Shown: positions 13,499 through 24,835, counted from the first letter of the stretch. The stretch is DNA of 64,000 nt from Apostichopus japonicus (GCF_037975245.1 NC_092562.1:8783001-8847000), one strand, 5' to 3'. The notes: generated by a model from the letters alone, not told the origin. A program made the numbers and translations.

Positions 13499-14254
13499 AG
13501 GAAGTCAAACACCCTAATTGGAACTCCTCGAACCAGCAAAACCCTCAAAAAGGCCAACCTTAACCAAAATGACAAGAAATCCTGGAAACGGGAAATAAAG
13601 AAAAAGGTAGTGGAGGGCAAACTGTTGGAAACCCAGACGATAATCATTGATAAAGAAAAGGAGTACACTGAAAACTACGACCGACGGGATCTGTACGAAT
13701 CACTATTGCGTAATTCGTGGTTAGATGACAACGTAGTCAATGACTATTTAGAGTTTCTGCAAACACAGATGACGAATTTCAACGTGTTCCTTTGCAATTC
13801 ATTCCAAATGAGTTCACGAATTTCAATTTCCCAAATCGCTAGAAAATGGTACAAAGCACAAAAACTCATCGGAAGTAGATGGATTCTCCTTCCCGTTAAT
13901 CGCAACGGCGTACACTGGGTACTACTAGCTGCAAATGCAATTACGCAAACACTTTATTATCTCGACCCCCTTGGAGGCGACAATCTTGGTGGAGAAATGA
14001 AGTGCTTCATTCGTTTCCTTGACGAGAGGTCAGCGTTGGAAGGACATTCATGGCGTTGTACGAGATGGTCGGTTGAAACAACTTTTTCTTTTAAATTGCC
14101 ACTCCAACCAACCCCAAACGACTGTGGTCTGTATATCCTTCTGTACGCCAGAACTTTGTTGTTGGAGAAGGAAATGCAAAGGAACATTGACATTCAAGCA
14201 GAACGGAATTCAATCTACCAAACACTTCACAATTACGATATGCAGCGGTTTTAA
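13499..14254 (+). CDS. ULP1/SENP-like C48 cysteine protease, in frame with the upstream gene
   Basis: Open frame continuing from the single TAA at 13496-13498, in exactly the same phase as the PHD-USP frame, to TAA at 14252-14254. The protease domain has the family landmarks: WLDDNVVNDYLEFLQ (substrate-side start), GVHWVLL with catalytic His (13913-13915), YYLDPLGG with Asp (13964-13966), and QPTPNDCGLYILLYAR with the Gln and nucleophile Cys (14123-14125). The H-D-Q-C set is therefore complete. There is no ATG before the domain: the first in-frame ATG (13769) would remove its start. It is therefore more likely the C-terminal part of the upstream protein than a separate gene. ULP1 domains are known in several eukaryotic DNA-transposon families, including Kaonashi MULEs of plants. 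Predicted role: cleavage of SUMO or a related modifier. Confidence 0.88.
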   Translation, partial: RKSNTLIGTPRTSKTLKKANLNQNDKKSWKREIKKKVVEGKLLETQTIIIDKEKEYTENYDRRDLYESLLRNSWLDDNVVNDYLEFLQTQMTNFNVFLCNSFQMSSRISISQIARKWYKAQKLIGSRWILLPVNRNGVHWVLLAANAITQTLYYLDPLGGDNLGGEMKCFIRFLDERSALEGHSWRCTRWSVETTFSFKLPLQPTPNDCGLYILLYARTLLLEKEMQRNIDIQAERNSIYQTLHNYDMQRF

Positions 14255-14771
14255 AGTTTCATGTATACATGTTCCGCGAGATACTATTTACTGCCGAGAA
14301 ACACAGAACTGTAAAAATTCAGACTTGGTGCCAAATTGTTAATGTGAGAGATATTATACCAATGACGAGATTAAAACACTGTCGCTTTCAGTATATGGAA
14401 AACATTTATTATCCTTAACGACGAGCTTAGCGGCGCTTTGCACATGTTTCCGGACCTATATGAATTCATTGTTGGGACTTATCATGCTTTCTACGTACGA
14501 GTTTGGCAGACATCCAACTATACCATCCACCAGTTTTTGGGGTGAGTGTCATCTTTCCAACCCGTGGGTATATATGATGTGTTCTCGATGAAAGTAAAAC
14601 TATTCTGCAAAGCATAGATTTGTTAACCAAAATATGATCACATAGACTTGTAACCAAAATATTATCACATATTTCAGATCAATGATCTGCTGATGTTGCT
14701 ATAATTGCCACTTATACTTGCCACTTATAATTGCTTATAAAAGCCTTTTCAGACTTAAAATGTTTCAGTTT
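14255..14771. other. 3' flank of the PHD-USP-ULP1 gene
   Basis: No canonical AATAAA close to the stop codon and no terminal inverted repeat partner to the 5' side found by eye. Short direct repeats (ACCAAAATAT-ATCACATA near 14625-14670; CACTTATA near 14710-14735). Confidence 0.4.
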
Positions 14772-15435
14772 GCTAGTTACCAAAGGAAATATTTCACGGG
14801 GTTCTTTGATAGTTTATGGCTTGGTAAATGTGCAAAACGTTGTCTTCTAACGTTTTCCACACAGATTCCCTCGCTTCTTCACCGACGCATTCCAGTTTAT
14901 CTTTCATGATCGGCGTATGACAACTTGACGTTAACTTCCTACAGTAAGTATGTTTAACTAGTCAGTAAGAATAAATGAGCAACAACCATTCTCCTTTCTC
15001 GTGTTAAGCAAATAAAGTAGCATGATTAGATCTTGCAATCATTTGGAATTAAAAAGAGTAACAGAACGAAAGAAATAATCGTCTTGTTGCTACTAGAATA
15101 TTTTGTGCTATGTCTTTTGTACTGAAGTAATTCTTACAGACAATGGGAGCAATACTTGAAGCCAAAGGAAATATTTAATGAGGTTCTTTGATAATTAATG
15201 GCTTTCAATGTTTCCATACAGATTCCATCGCCCCTGTATATATACCGACGCATTCCAGTAAATCTGTCACGATCGGCGCATGACAACTTCACTTTTACTT
15301 TATACAGTAAGTCTGTTTTAACTTTGTCAGTAAATCTAAATAAGTAACGACCATGGCCGCGCATTTCTCGTGTTAAGCAACTAAAGTAGAAGTAATAGAT
15401 CTTGCAATCATTTGAAATAAAAAGAGTAAAAGAAA
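14772..15435 (+). repeat. Tandem duplication of a ~290-bp block with splice-like borders
   Basis: Positions about 14772-15060 and 15160-15435 are diverged copies. Shared landmarks are CCAAAGGAAATATTT, GACGCATTCCAGT, GATCGGCG(T/C)ATGACAACTT, ACAGTAAGT, TCTCGTGTTAAGCAA and AGATCTTGCAATCATTTG. In both copies a ~85-nt segment lies between ACAG and ACAGTAAGT, like a duplicated exon. Neither copy keeps an open frame shared with the other, so I do not call it coding. It lies just 5' of a decayed MULE gene and could belong to that element. Confidence 0.7.
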
Positions 15436-15693
15436 GACAGAAACTTGCTCAACAAAAATAAAATGATTGCGATCGTCATGCTGTGAAGGGAAAAGGCAAT
15501 TGTTCGAGGAAGGGTGTTTGCCACGCCAGAACAGTTACAGATTCCCTCTTTGGCAAAATGTTGCTAAGTTATGAAATCATCACTTTCATAGTTATTTCAT
15601 CGTCATTCACCAGGTACCATTGAATGAAATTTAAATCTTAGTTTGAACAGAGGCAGAAAACATTAACCGGTTCATCCCTATATTTTTCTACAG

Positions 15694-16750
15694 GTTAGCA
15701 AATTGCACATTCAAAGTTTGCAGAAAGCCGTATTCACAAATGTTCTCCGTACACACTGTTTTATGGAAGCGCAAGTTATGCAAAACCGGTGCCGTTGGCA
15801 TTTGTTATGGTGTCAAGGAGGAAGAGGAAGGACGACCATTGGGCTGTACTCAGGGCAGTATAAAAGAAGCCCTTCCTTCTAACCCAAGAGTTAACCGTTT
15901 CGTCTTGGCCTGTGATGCTGCGAAGTATGAGAGCAGTTGAATCCGTCTTTCCAGATGGCACCATCGAAGGCTGTCTGTTTCACTGGCGTCAAGTGGTATG
16001 GGGAAAGGTGAATTGTTTTTATATGTTTTGGCAAGTCAAGAGAAAAAATAGAATGCATTTTATTTATACATAATGAAATTTAATCTATACATCCGTCGTA
16101 ATATATTATATATTTTTCTATATCGCGGTACAAGATTTGAGATTGAGGAAAGCTTATTCATCGTCAGAAGCTGTGCAAACGTATATTCGAAAACTGATGA
16201 TGGCATTACCTATGCTACCACTACAACAAGTTTGGCCTCAGTTCGATATTCTCAGAGAGGAGCAAAAAAAAGGAGTGGTCTTACTAAATGGAATCCACCT
16301 GGACGTGTGTATTAAGAGAGCCATTCACACGATATTGAAGGTATGTCTCAACAATCCTTTTTTGTATTAAATACTATATCACTTGTATTACTGGTCATGA
16401 TTGAAGTTCCTCTTTTGTTTTCATTTACACATGAAATTATATTTACACATTGTTTTTTAGGATGGCGTCGCTACCTGAACCAAATCGCTGGAAAGGAAGT
16501 ACCGTTTTATGATATTGTTACAACTCTACACATAGTGGCTGAAACCTTTGTTACAATGTACAAGTGTTGCTGAGGTCGGAAGGAACACTGAGGAGGGTCA
16601 AAAAAAAAAAAAAAAAAACGGGCACAAAGGACACTGCAGTCTCGAGTGCAGCAGTTCTGGGAAGAGTTTGAGACAGGAGACCAAACGACTGCGAGACTCC
16701 TCAAGTCATGTTCGCGACTGTTCGGAACCATGGACACAAAACAACAATAG
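15694..16750 (+). pseudogene. Decayed Mutator-like (MULE) transposase
   Basis: Fragments match the order of motifs in animal MULE transposases. After an acceptor at 15693 comes CTFKVCRKPYSQMFSVHTV (the catalytic Asp of the usual DGTFK is replaced by Asn), then LPSNPRVNRFVL. After a one-base frameshift near 15928 comes AVESVFPDGTIEGCLFHW (the CxxH region). An apparent intron (16007 to about 16134) is followed by AVQTYIRKLMMALPMLP; then, after another gap with donor GTATGT near 16341, GWRRYLNQIAGKEVPFYDI. A second frameshift near 16560 precedes SRVQQFWEEFETGD and LLKSCSRL, ending at TAG 16748-16750. The RTNN-type segment expected before GWRRYLN is missing. Frameshifts and the lost Asp make it inactive. 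It is distinct in sequence from the DDE region at 11.5-13.2 kb. Confidence 0.8.
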
Positions 16751-18756
16751 ATAGCCATAATCAGCTGGACAGATCTGGCATTTTTTCAGGAACTAACTCC
16801 TCGCCTGTCCCCACGGGGAAAAAAGAGGGCATGGGCAGGGCCTTGGGGGTAGTTCCCAAGTGCGCTCAACCATGTTTATATATCTAACAAAAAACTAACA
16901 TTTTCACCAAAAAAAACATGAAACAGACTGAACTGTTGACAAGCGTTACATGAAGTATGTAAAAGGGACGTTCCTTTGTTAATGCGTTCCATGTTTTTCT
17001 CCCTAAGCCTTAAACAAGTAAAAGAAAGCAAGTTAAAAAGGAAACTCACTTTTTAAAGTATTGTCTACAAGAATCTTAAACTGTATTCTTGTACCATTAT
17101 TCAAGAGAAAAGAAACTATTATTAAACTCACCCATCTTGAATATACTAAAACATCTATTGACAGCCTTCCCACCAAATCCTTCCTATCTATGCCATGTTC
17201 TAATTACAGAGCAAAAATACAATAACATGGAGGGCTGCCGACACTGGTATTAAAGAAAACTTCCCAATGACTTCAACAATGCTTTCCACACCTACCAGAT
17301 TTTACTCTTTCGAAATAGCCTAGCCTATATGCCTTCCTTGGTTTATCCCCTAAAAGCGTTACTTTCCTCACTTGGCCGTTTTAGTACACAGTTTCGTCAA
17401 GTACTGCAAATATCTCTTCCCACACAGCTTCTGAGTCCCGTGAAATATGAAATATTTTTTTCACTAACATCTCTTTGATTAAAATCATAAATTACATTTA
17501 CTACAGTTGCTTCACTACCTAAATTTAACTCTTTCAAAAACCCGTAGCCAATTAGCCTTCTCTCTTTCGTCTCATGAGAAACGTTAGTTTCCTCCCCTAC
17601 AAGCGTTACTTTTCTTCCCTATGGTTTCGAAATTAATGTTTTAAGGGGAGGAAACTAATGGGTCAGCAAACTAACGGGAGCCCTACATTATGTCTGAATT
17701 AATTTAAGATCTCTCATAAATGTTTTCAATACTTGATATGTTTAATTTTTTCTGATATCTAAAATTCATTTTTAATAAATTTGAGATATCGCCAAACATT
17801 AAAGGGTCGAATATGATCTGAAAGCTATATATCATTTTATACTGCAAGGCTTACCATTTCCGGAGTAGAAGGAGAGTGAGTGGGGTGAGGGGGCTTTAAG
17901 TATGGTCAGGACACGTCGCAGCTTTTATGGAGGGACTAGTGATTATAGGTATATTTACTGTGTATATGCTGGGTTGTGGATGGGGCATTGTACAGAGTAC
18001 TACAAAAGGGTAAGTTTGGTTGAAAATGTTCCTACTTCACTGTCGTATTGTGACTATTAGTGAAGAATCTATTTACAATAATCATATGATTTATCATTGA
18101 ATATTGATGTTGCTATGGGGAGAGATTCAGTTGATGAGAGAAGGGGTATTAGGAGGGAGGTTGACAACCGGGCAGTAGGTATGATTGATGGGAGGGGAAC
18201 GAATTGATTTGTGAATTATGAAGTCAAAGCAATTAGTTTCTCATTTTTGTGTATTTGTTTGTACAAGTATTAAATTATGCGCATATAAATTAGCCTTTCA
18301 TGAGACCCTTGTTCCAGTTACAACAATTGAGGTGTCAGAGATGATGTGCATGCACAGCAGCACTTATCACTCGAGATGTTTGGTAGCCTGTAATATATTC
18401 TAATTATTCACGAATGAAAATTTAACAGAATGTCAAACAATAAGTCATATCCCACACATTCAAACATCAAATTATACTTTACTGCAAAAAAAATAATACG
18501 TCTTGAACTCATCGAGCTATCAAGATTTCATCCAAATAATTTCAAATGGACTATAAACTTTTTAAGAAACCTCACTTCAATACCTTCCCAACAATGCATA
18601 TGTTCCTATTACAAAACGTGACTGGATTTTGAGTAATTAAAATTGGTAAATAATTTCCCCTGAACCTCCTTGACCGGCCTTTGTATATAGTTAACAAAAA
18701 TGTATCATTTGTTAATACAAATTAACGCTGATGTAATATTAATTGGCTTTGTAAAG

Positions 18757-18780
18757 CAGGGAGTTCCATAACAACTCCCT
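18757..18780. repeat. Short hairpin identical to the insertion at 49375
   Basis: Twenty-four bases identical to the hairpin at 49375-49398: arm CAGGGAGTT, loop CCATAAC, arm AACTCCCT. The 25th base differs (T for G), and no flanking duplication is visible, so this may be an older insertion. Confidence 0.75.
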
Positions 18781-18928
18781 TGTGACACCTAGACAACCTT
18801 TGAAGTCACAATGATAAGCTGCTTACATCGTCTTTCTCAACGTGGGATTCAACGGTAAGGAATTAACCTAACCGTTTAGACAATTATGTTCATTAAACAG
18901 TACCGTAAACTCACACTACGGAAGGTAC

Positions 18929-18977
18929 AGTTAGCATACTCGTTCAGCAAGTTGGTGCTGAACGTGCATGCTAACTT
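18929..18977. repeat. ~49-nt hairpin, 9+9-bp stem
   Basis: Arm AGTTAGCAT-(AC)-TCGTTCAGCA pairs with TGCTGAACG-(TGC)-ATGCTAACTT around the six-base loop AGTTGG. One small internal asymmetry separates two perfect 9-bp helices. Could be a microRNA-like precursor or another hairpin mini-element. No direct repeats flank it. Confidence 0.5.
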
Positions 18978-21900
18978 CATTTGGGTTTATTTACGGTTAA
19001 ATCACGAATGTACGGCTGAATGTGCGGCTCACTTGACTCTAGTCTAGCACTGTGCCAGCCAAATTAGGTTCGGGGTTACTATTAAATAATAATACGGCCA
19101 AATACTCAATAGGGTGAAGATTTAAAGCATGGAGAGCATCAGTAAACAGCTTCTTAACCCTACGCCGTACAGACAAATGAGGACAGACCTGCTTTCGTAA
19201 GCGAAATCTTGCACGACTGTAAATAAGCTTGAAACTCCGTATGGTAGATATCGCTTCATGCAATGCACATGAAATCATTTCATCATGACAGTCTATGGAA
19301 CGCCAGACGTACCATACGTAAGCTGACAATATAAAAGGACACGATGATAACACAAAAGCACACGAATACATTTGCATTATCTACATTATCGGCTTGTACA
19401 TTTTCATGATCATGGTGTTATTTTATATAACCATCAAGTACGTCAGCAACATCATCGTGTACTTTTATGATATCATGAAGTTTTTTTACATTATCATCAT
19501 GTACCTTTACATTATCATCGTAAGTTAGGTCCTGTGGCGTTCCATGTTTACCGTTAACCAGTTACTGTCAACTGCTACCTTGCTCCGCAATATTTGATCA
19601 TCTCTTGCTTGGCGATAGTGAGACATGGCATCACAGAACTCTCCGTAGAATGAACTACGACCAGCCAAACAGCAGTAGGAGACAATAAGAGATATGATGC
19701 TTTCATGTGTCTGAGAATAATTTTATAAAGCTAAATTTAATAATTGAATTCGTTAAAATGAAATAATGATATAAAAGGACAAACTTTGCCAAATTGCTGT
19801 ATCACTCGACGTGGACCAGTATTTTTGGGTGCATACAATAGAAACCTCAATAGGAAAATATTATACTTTTAAAGCCTCAAATGACATGTTAACAATGCGT
19901 AATAAATTTGTCGCTGTAGAATGTTGGTGATATCATTCAATGGTTCTCTGCTGTTCAGTTCTAAGAACGTGTTTTGGATCATTGTTAATCTTTATACTAC
20001 AGTGGATTAACATTAAGGTATGTACTGAGGAGACGACGTCATCTCCAATTTTCCTTAATCAAGCCTTCCATAGATTATGCATACTTTAAAGATAAATGTC
20101 TTGCAGACCAGAAACAGCTATAGAAATATTATACTATCACACATTTTGTTTTTAATGTTATCAATTATGATCTGCCTCAAGTCCTTTATTAGAGTAAATG
20201 AAATCAAAGAAGTTGCGAATCATGCACTGATCATAAACAGAGATGAAGACTAGAGTAGTGCTTCTAAACTGGTGTTTGTGAATAAGAGTTTCTCGTAGCT
20301 GACACTTGAATGATATGGACTATTCAACAATAAACAGCAAAATATCAATATCGGAAGTCATTTGAAATTGTATTGTTATTTTACCATCCACTGCAGTAGG
20401 TAAGTTAGGTAACTAGAAGGTTTGTTTTTTACCATAATATTTCGAAATATGTGGTAGACCGTATCCTGAAGTTTTATCTTGATGTTGCAGACAAGAACAC
20501 TTCCTAAGCATATGTATATATCTGTATTCAGGTTTGATAGAACAAGGCATTCGAACTTGCTACAAGTAGGGCATCTATCGTTGAGTCTCGTTTCTAAAGA
20601 AAAAAAAAATGTTTCTATCGCTATCAGCTAGAGTGTGAAAATATTTCAGACCATTTTACATGTATGAATGTATGTGTTTCTACATATATGCTAATTGAAG
20701 AGAATTTTCGGTGCTAAAACCCAATACTCAGCTTGACGTCAAGTTTTTCACTCCTAATTTGTGAACAAGTCAACTTTCGACATAGAGAGAGAATCGAAAT
20801 TTGGGAGATTTTAATCAGTGTAAGGAATTTGGAAGGACAAAATGTTCCTTTGGGTTGTTCATAAGTCTTATTGCAACACCTATACGTTTGGCCAATAGGC
20901 ATCTGTCCAGTGTCTTTGTTAGGTACGAGGTCCATCTAGGTTGGATATTCGACATAAAATCAATCAGTGACGTCACAACCATGTTCGTGCCGTTCAAAAT
21001 TATTGGAGTTTGGGAGGGTTTACTTCAAATGTCATTTTCTCTAAACCTGTAATTCACATTTTTCGGGTTACTTGCGAGAAATCTGAGAAGCAGCTGGACG
21101 ATGCTTCAAACTGTGCAATGCTCAAAAGTTCTGGGGAACTAGTAGTTATGTTGTTTCTTCAAAATTAAGAATTGTTTATTCAAGATAACCTGGTAGAAAG
21201 TGTAAACTGGGAATGCATTGTTGCATAGTGTTATTGTCATGTGCTTCAATATTCAAGATTTGATTATTATCACGTGATACTTCAGGCTGTACAGGTCTTC
21301 TCTTATCGACGTTCCTAATTTATGGAGAAACTTTCTAGTTCTATGGAACGCGTGATTAAGCATGTGTGGATTATATTTTGTTAGATTAAGAGTTGTTGAC
21401 ACTGAATCTTTTACGATCTCTTACATGTTTTTCTGTAGGCATAGTGATAACGTGTTGCCTTAGATTCAGCATCGGCTTTGTGATGAGAAACAAGCCGGTC
21501 ACGGTTTTACGATTAACTAGCAGACTTCATGTTGGCGCGACAGGTGGAACTGTCTAGACACGGAGAGATTGGTATAATCTACTGGTGAATGCTCAATGTT
21601 CGGTTCCCTTGACGGTGTAGCCGACATGTTATTCGTGTTGTCCTGTACACTACACGACGTTGTACACACACCTCACTATACTCTACACTACAACTATATA
21701 GAACAGCTAATAACCTATTTAGCAATAAGCCAGTTCAGAGTTTCCAGTGCACAATTGCGAGAGATCTGTCTGCTCGGGCAGAGCTGAGCTGTACCCTTTA
21801 CCCCTTTACCCTTATTGTGCAATAAGCTGTCATACAACTCTGAACTGGTTTAATGTTGTATACAACAAACACATGTATGAATGCTTTGTCAACATATTGC

Positions 21901-22139
21901 GAATGTGCTAGAGTCGAAGTGTTTAATTAAACTGTCGTTCAAAATATAGAGGTGTTCATACCTTAATATACTCCAATTCGTTATTGTGGAAAATTGTATT
22001 CACCAATCACAGAAGGTTTTGGACAAAAACTATATAGCTATAATAACAAGTGAATATGACCAGTGTCAAAAATGGGAATGAAATTATTATGAATTATAGC
22101 ATTATTATAGGAATGTACAGGACTGTTATCGTTCCATGA

Positions 22140-22280
22140 GTATAGTGCATCATCATCAAACCATCCCCCATCTGCACCACGACAACCGCCACCGCAACCA
22201 TCACCGTCATCGTCGTCGTCGTCATCATCATCTTCACTATCACCAACACCATCACCATCACCATCAATACAAACATAACC
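22140..22280. repeat. Imperfect CAT/CAC/CGT trinucleotide microsatellite
   Basis: Dominated by ATC, ACC and GTC triplets. Open frames here encode only Asp/Gly or Met/Val runs and are artefacts. Confidence 0.9.
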
Positions 22281-22287
22281 ACCGTTA

Positions 22288-22957
22288 CAGGCGCGTATCC
22301 AGGATTTTCTAACCCGGGGGGCGCGAATTACCATCTAAGCGGAGCGCCACCATCGGTTGGCGCGGAGCGTACAAGAAAATTTCTGGTTTTGATACCCCCC
22401 AGATCACCGGAAACGGCACTTCTCGGGCTTGAAAATGACCAACCAGATGTACACTTTTGCCTGAGAACCAAGTATTTCCCAAAAGTTTTTTTCCATCCAT
22501 AACCTTTTTGAAGATTGTCATCAGTCACACATCATGTTCGACCTCATTGCATGTCCTATGGATCATTGCTTTTGTAGGTGATTCTACGTCACGGCCCACA
22601 ATATCCGAAAGCCCCACTTTTCAAGGTTTTAAGCCCATTATTTCTTGAGAATTTGAAAAATTCACATTTCTCGTGAATAAAAATCACTTCAAAACATACC
22701 CATAATGTTGCACAAAATTCAATCTATGGACAACCAATATAGAAAAAACTTCCTTCAACCCCTAACAGACCGGTCAAAATTGCACGAGTAGAGGGAAGTG
22801 TGATGTAGAATGTTGGTCAGAAATTTTCGAAAATTCAGACACAGTTAATTTATTGGTGTAGAAATATTGCAACCTCTTATAATGGCTATTATAAAACTTG
22901 GTTGAAGGAACAGAAAAATAGCAGATATTTCCGATATCAGGTATATCGAAACCGAAC
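22288..22957 (-). mobile_element. Interspersed repeat with CAGGCGCGTATCCAGG end
   Basis: About 650 bp that is the inverted, diverged counterpart of 27800-28409. Shared blocks include the terminus CAGGCGCGTATCCAGG, the GGAGCGCCACCATxGGTTGGCGC segment, ACTTTTGCCTGAGAA, GTTCGACCTCAT, GGTCAAAATTGCACGAGTAG and TTAATTTATTGGTGTA. The C-rich run next to the terminus resembles the hAT-like MITEs nearby. The other end is unclear, because a second element (22966-23347) is inserted at the boundary. Confidence 0.65.
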
Positions 22958-22965
22958 ACTACACA

Positions 22966-23347
22966 CATAGGCGTAGCTAGGTCCCGTAGGAGGCGGGGGC
23001 TGCAGCCCCCCCCCCCCGCAACCAATTTTGTTCCCATTTTTTTCGGGCACCTACTGAAAGAAAAATAAATAGCAATGAATAGCTTAAAAATGATCTCCTT
23101 GGTAATTAAAATAAAGTTCTAAGCTTGGCCGACATTACTACTGTAAAAGAGAGTTTTGACATAAATGGATCTGTATGCAACTTTCACGGACCGTAAGGTA
23201 CACGATGCCATGCAATGTAATGACCGATGCTTGCTTATATGAAATTGGCATCGATATGTTGAACGCGCGCTTTGCGCGCGAAAAATGTCGGCCTTTTTTC
23301 GGGCAAGTCGTTACAGCCCCAAATCCAATTGGGCTCCTACGCCTTTG
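22966..23347. mobile_element. hAT-like MITE, 8-bp duplication ACTACACA
   Basis: Left end CATAGGCGTAGC, right end CCTACGCCTTTG (reverse complement CAAAGGCGTAGG). ACTACACA flanks both sides (22958-22965 and 23348-23355), an exact 8-bp duplication as made by hAT transposases. G-rich and C-rich runs lie just inside the left end, and a GCGCGC hairpin sits at 23264-23280. No coding capacity. Confidence 0.8.
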
Positions 23348-23461
23348 ACTACACACATAGACAGTTTTTTGAGGCTGTTCATCTTGGAACATGCATTTCA
23401 ATGCTCACTGATATGATGTTATATCTGCTCTTTGCTTTACAAATTCGAACAGACGTGTAGC

Positions 23462-24210
23462 AAGTAATTGCCAAGGGAGGGGCGAAGCCTGTAGGCAAAC
23501 TATCTAAGCGAAGCGCCACCATGGGTTGGCGCGAAGCGTACAAGAAAAATTTTGGCCGAAAATGCCTCCCAGATCGCTGCAAATGACACTTCCCAGGCCT
23601 TGTAAGTTGCATCTAAGCATTGTCTATTTTGAAATTACTAGCGATGTCGTAAAGAAAATTTGCTCGGGGGGGGGGGCGGTCGCCCCCTTCCCGAAATGCG
23701 TCATGTTCCCCGACGACTCGGTCGAGTTCAAGACCAGCCACAGTTGGTTCCATATAGCACAATTGTACTACAATTTGTACAATTGTTTAAGGCGTCCATA
23801 CACACACACGCGTCATGATAGACCATATATAGTATTTATATAGATACATTAGTGAGAGAGGAAAAATGGAAACGTCAAAAATGGAGTTGTCGGTGTAAGG
23901 GGTAGGGTGAGGCGCACACCCCCTCCGTAATCCTTGATCTGTCACTGGCTACCCTGTGTATATAATAGGGATCAGCGCTTTAACTATGACTGTTCCTCTT
24001 TCTCTTCCCGAGGTCTTGGCTCTCTTTTACTCCCTCCTTTTCTCCTTTTTCTCTCTTTTTCCTTTTCTTTTTCTTTTCCCTTCCTTTCTCTCCTCCTTTT
24101 CTTTTTCCCCCTCCTTTTCCCTTTTTTCTTCTCTTTTTTTTCCTCTCCTCTTTTCCTTACCCGGGGGGCGCGCGCCCCCAACGCCCCCCCCCTGGATACG
24201 CACCTGGTTA
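23462..24210. repeat. Composite of MITE fragments and a pyrimidine tract
   Basis: 23470-23620 repeats the GGCGCGAAGCGTACAAG block also found near 5700, 22350 and 28330. 23660-23690 is a G-run/C-run junction like that at 27745. About 23995-24165 is nearly pure C/T. 24160-24210 ends in CCTGGATACGCACCTG, the same terminus type as at 28409. The pieces are related to this window's hAT-like MITEs, but I could not pair the ends. Confidence 0.55.
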
Positions 24211-24214
24211 CCAC

Positions 24215-24430
24215 CAACATCACCATCACCATTATCATTATCACCCCTACCACCGTCATCATCATCACCATCAATATCACCATCAAAATCACCACCATCA
24301 TCAAAACTCAACATCACCACCACTGTACCACGAACATCACCATCATCATCATGACCTTCACGATCATCACCACTATCACCAGCATCATCGCCACCTCTTC
24401 CATCACTAACATCATCACCACCGTCAGACG
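24215..24430. repeat. Imperfect ATC/ACC trinucleotide microsatellite
   Basis: Long run of CATCACCA-type triplets. The frames that cross it (Thr/Ile or Ser/Pro repeats on plus, Asp/Gly or Met/Val on minus) are artefacts. Confidence 0.9.
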
Positions 24431-24603
24431 TGAATTCATCATTTTACTACATAACTGTTAAATATAAAATCGATCAATTATGTGCAGAATATTAAAAAGC
24501 TCATTTTTATTGAATACGTGAGTTGAATAGCTGAATACGTGATAATGAGAATTTCGTCATTTTATTTGCAAAATTCTAATATTTCAATATCATACTTTAA
24601 AGT

Positions 24604-24835
24604 GGAGTGTTAGCTCAGTGGTTAACACCGGTGCCTTTCAATCATAAGGTCCCCGGTTCGAGTCACTCCCAGATTAATGTATGTCGTCCAGTTACAGAGT
24701 TGTTGACAATTAACAATTCATAATCATGGACGTTAAATATGAATGTGAGAGACTGACTTCGGTCAGCTTGCGGCTTTGATAAGCCTATGAGGCTTCTTCG
24801 CGAGTTCCTGCTTGCAGGAGGATTTAAAGTACATA
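24604..24835 (+). mobile_element. tRNA-derived SINE, copy 1 (full head)
   Basis: The tRNA-like head has an A box (TAGCTCAGTGG) and a B box (GGTTCGAGTC) at the spacing expected for an internal pol III promoter. It is followed by a body with TATGTCGTCCAGTTACAGAG, GACTTCGGTCAGCTTGCGGC and a hairpin GTTCCTGCTTGCAGGAGGAT. The same body recurs at 38160, 47177 and 59269. The head lacks a credible acceptor stem, so it is a SINE rather than a tRNA gene. Confidence 0.85.

Larger units (their letters stand above)
16751..22139. other. Long gene-free stretch
   Basis: AT-rich sequence with no recognised exon. It holds a 15-bp inverted repeat (17584-17598 with 17644-17658, GTTAGTTTCCTCCCC type), the hairpins at 18757-18780 and 18929-18977, and ATCAT-rich low complexity around 19380-19520. 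A 112-codon minus-strand frame (19039-19377) has no recognisable motif and sits in ordinary AT-rich sequence, so it is not called. Confidence 0.6.

Noticed and set aside
14019-14342. 107-codon frame overlapping the ULP1 region
   Set aside because: Shadow of the ULP1 coding sequence in another frame.
19039-19377. 112-codon minus-strand frame
   Set aside because: No recognisable motif, splice context or supporting composition.
22038-22334. Asp/Gly-rich and Met/Val-rich minus-strand frames
   Set aside because: Products of a trinucleotide microsatellite.
23934-24461. 175-codon frame with Ser/Phe then Thr/Ile repeats
   Set aside because: It crosses a pyrimidine tract and an ATC/ACC microsatellite; no domain.
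24604-24680. tRNA gene
   Set aside because: A and B boxes are present but no good acceptor stem, and the same head plus body recurs elsewhere; it is a SINE.
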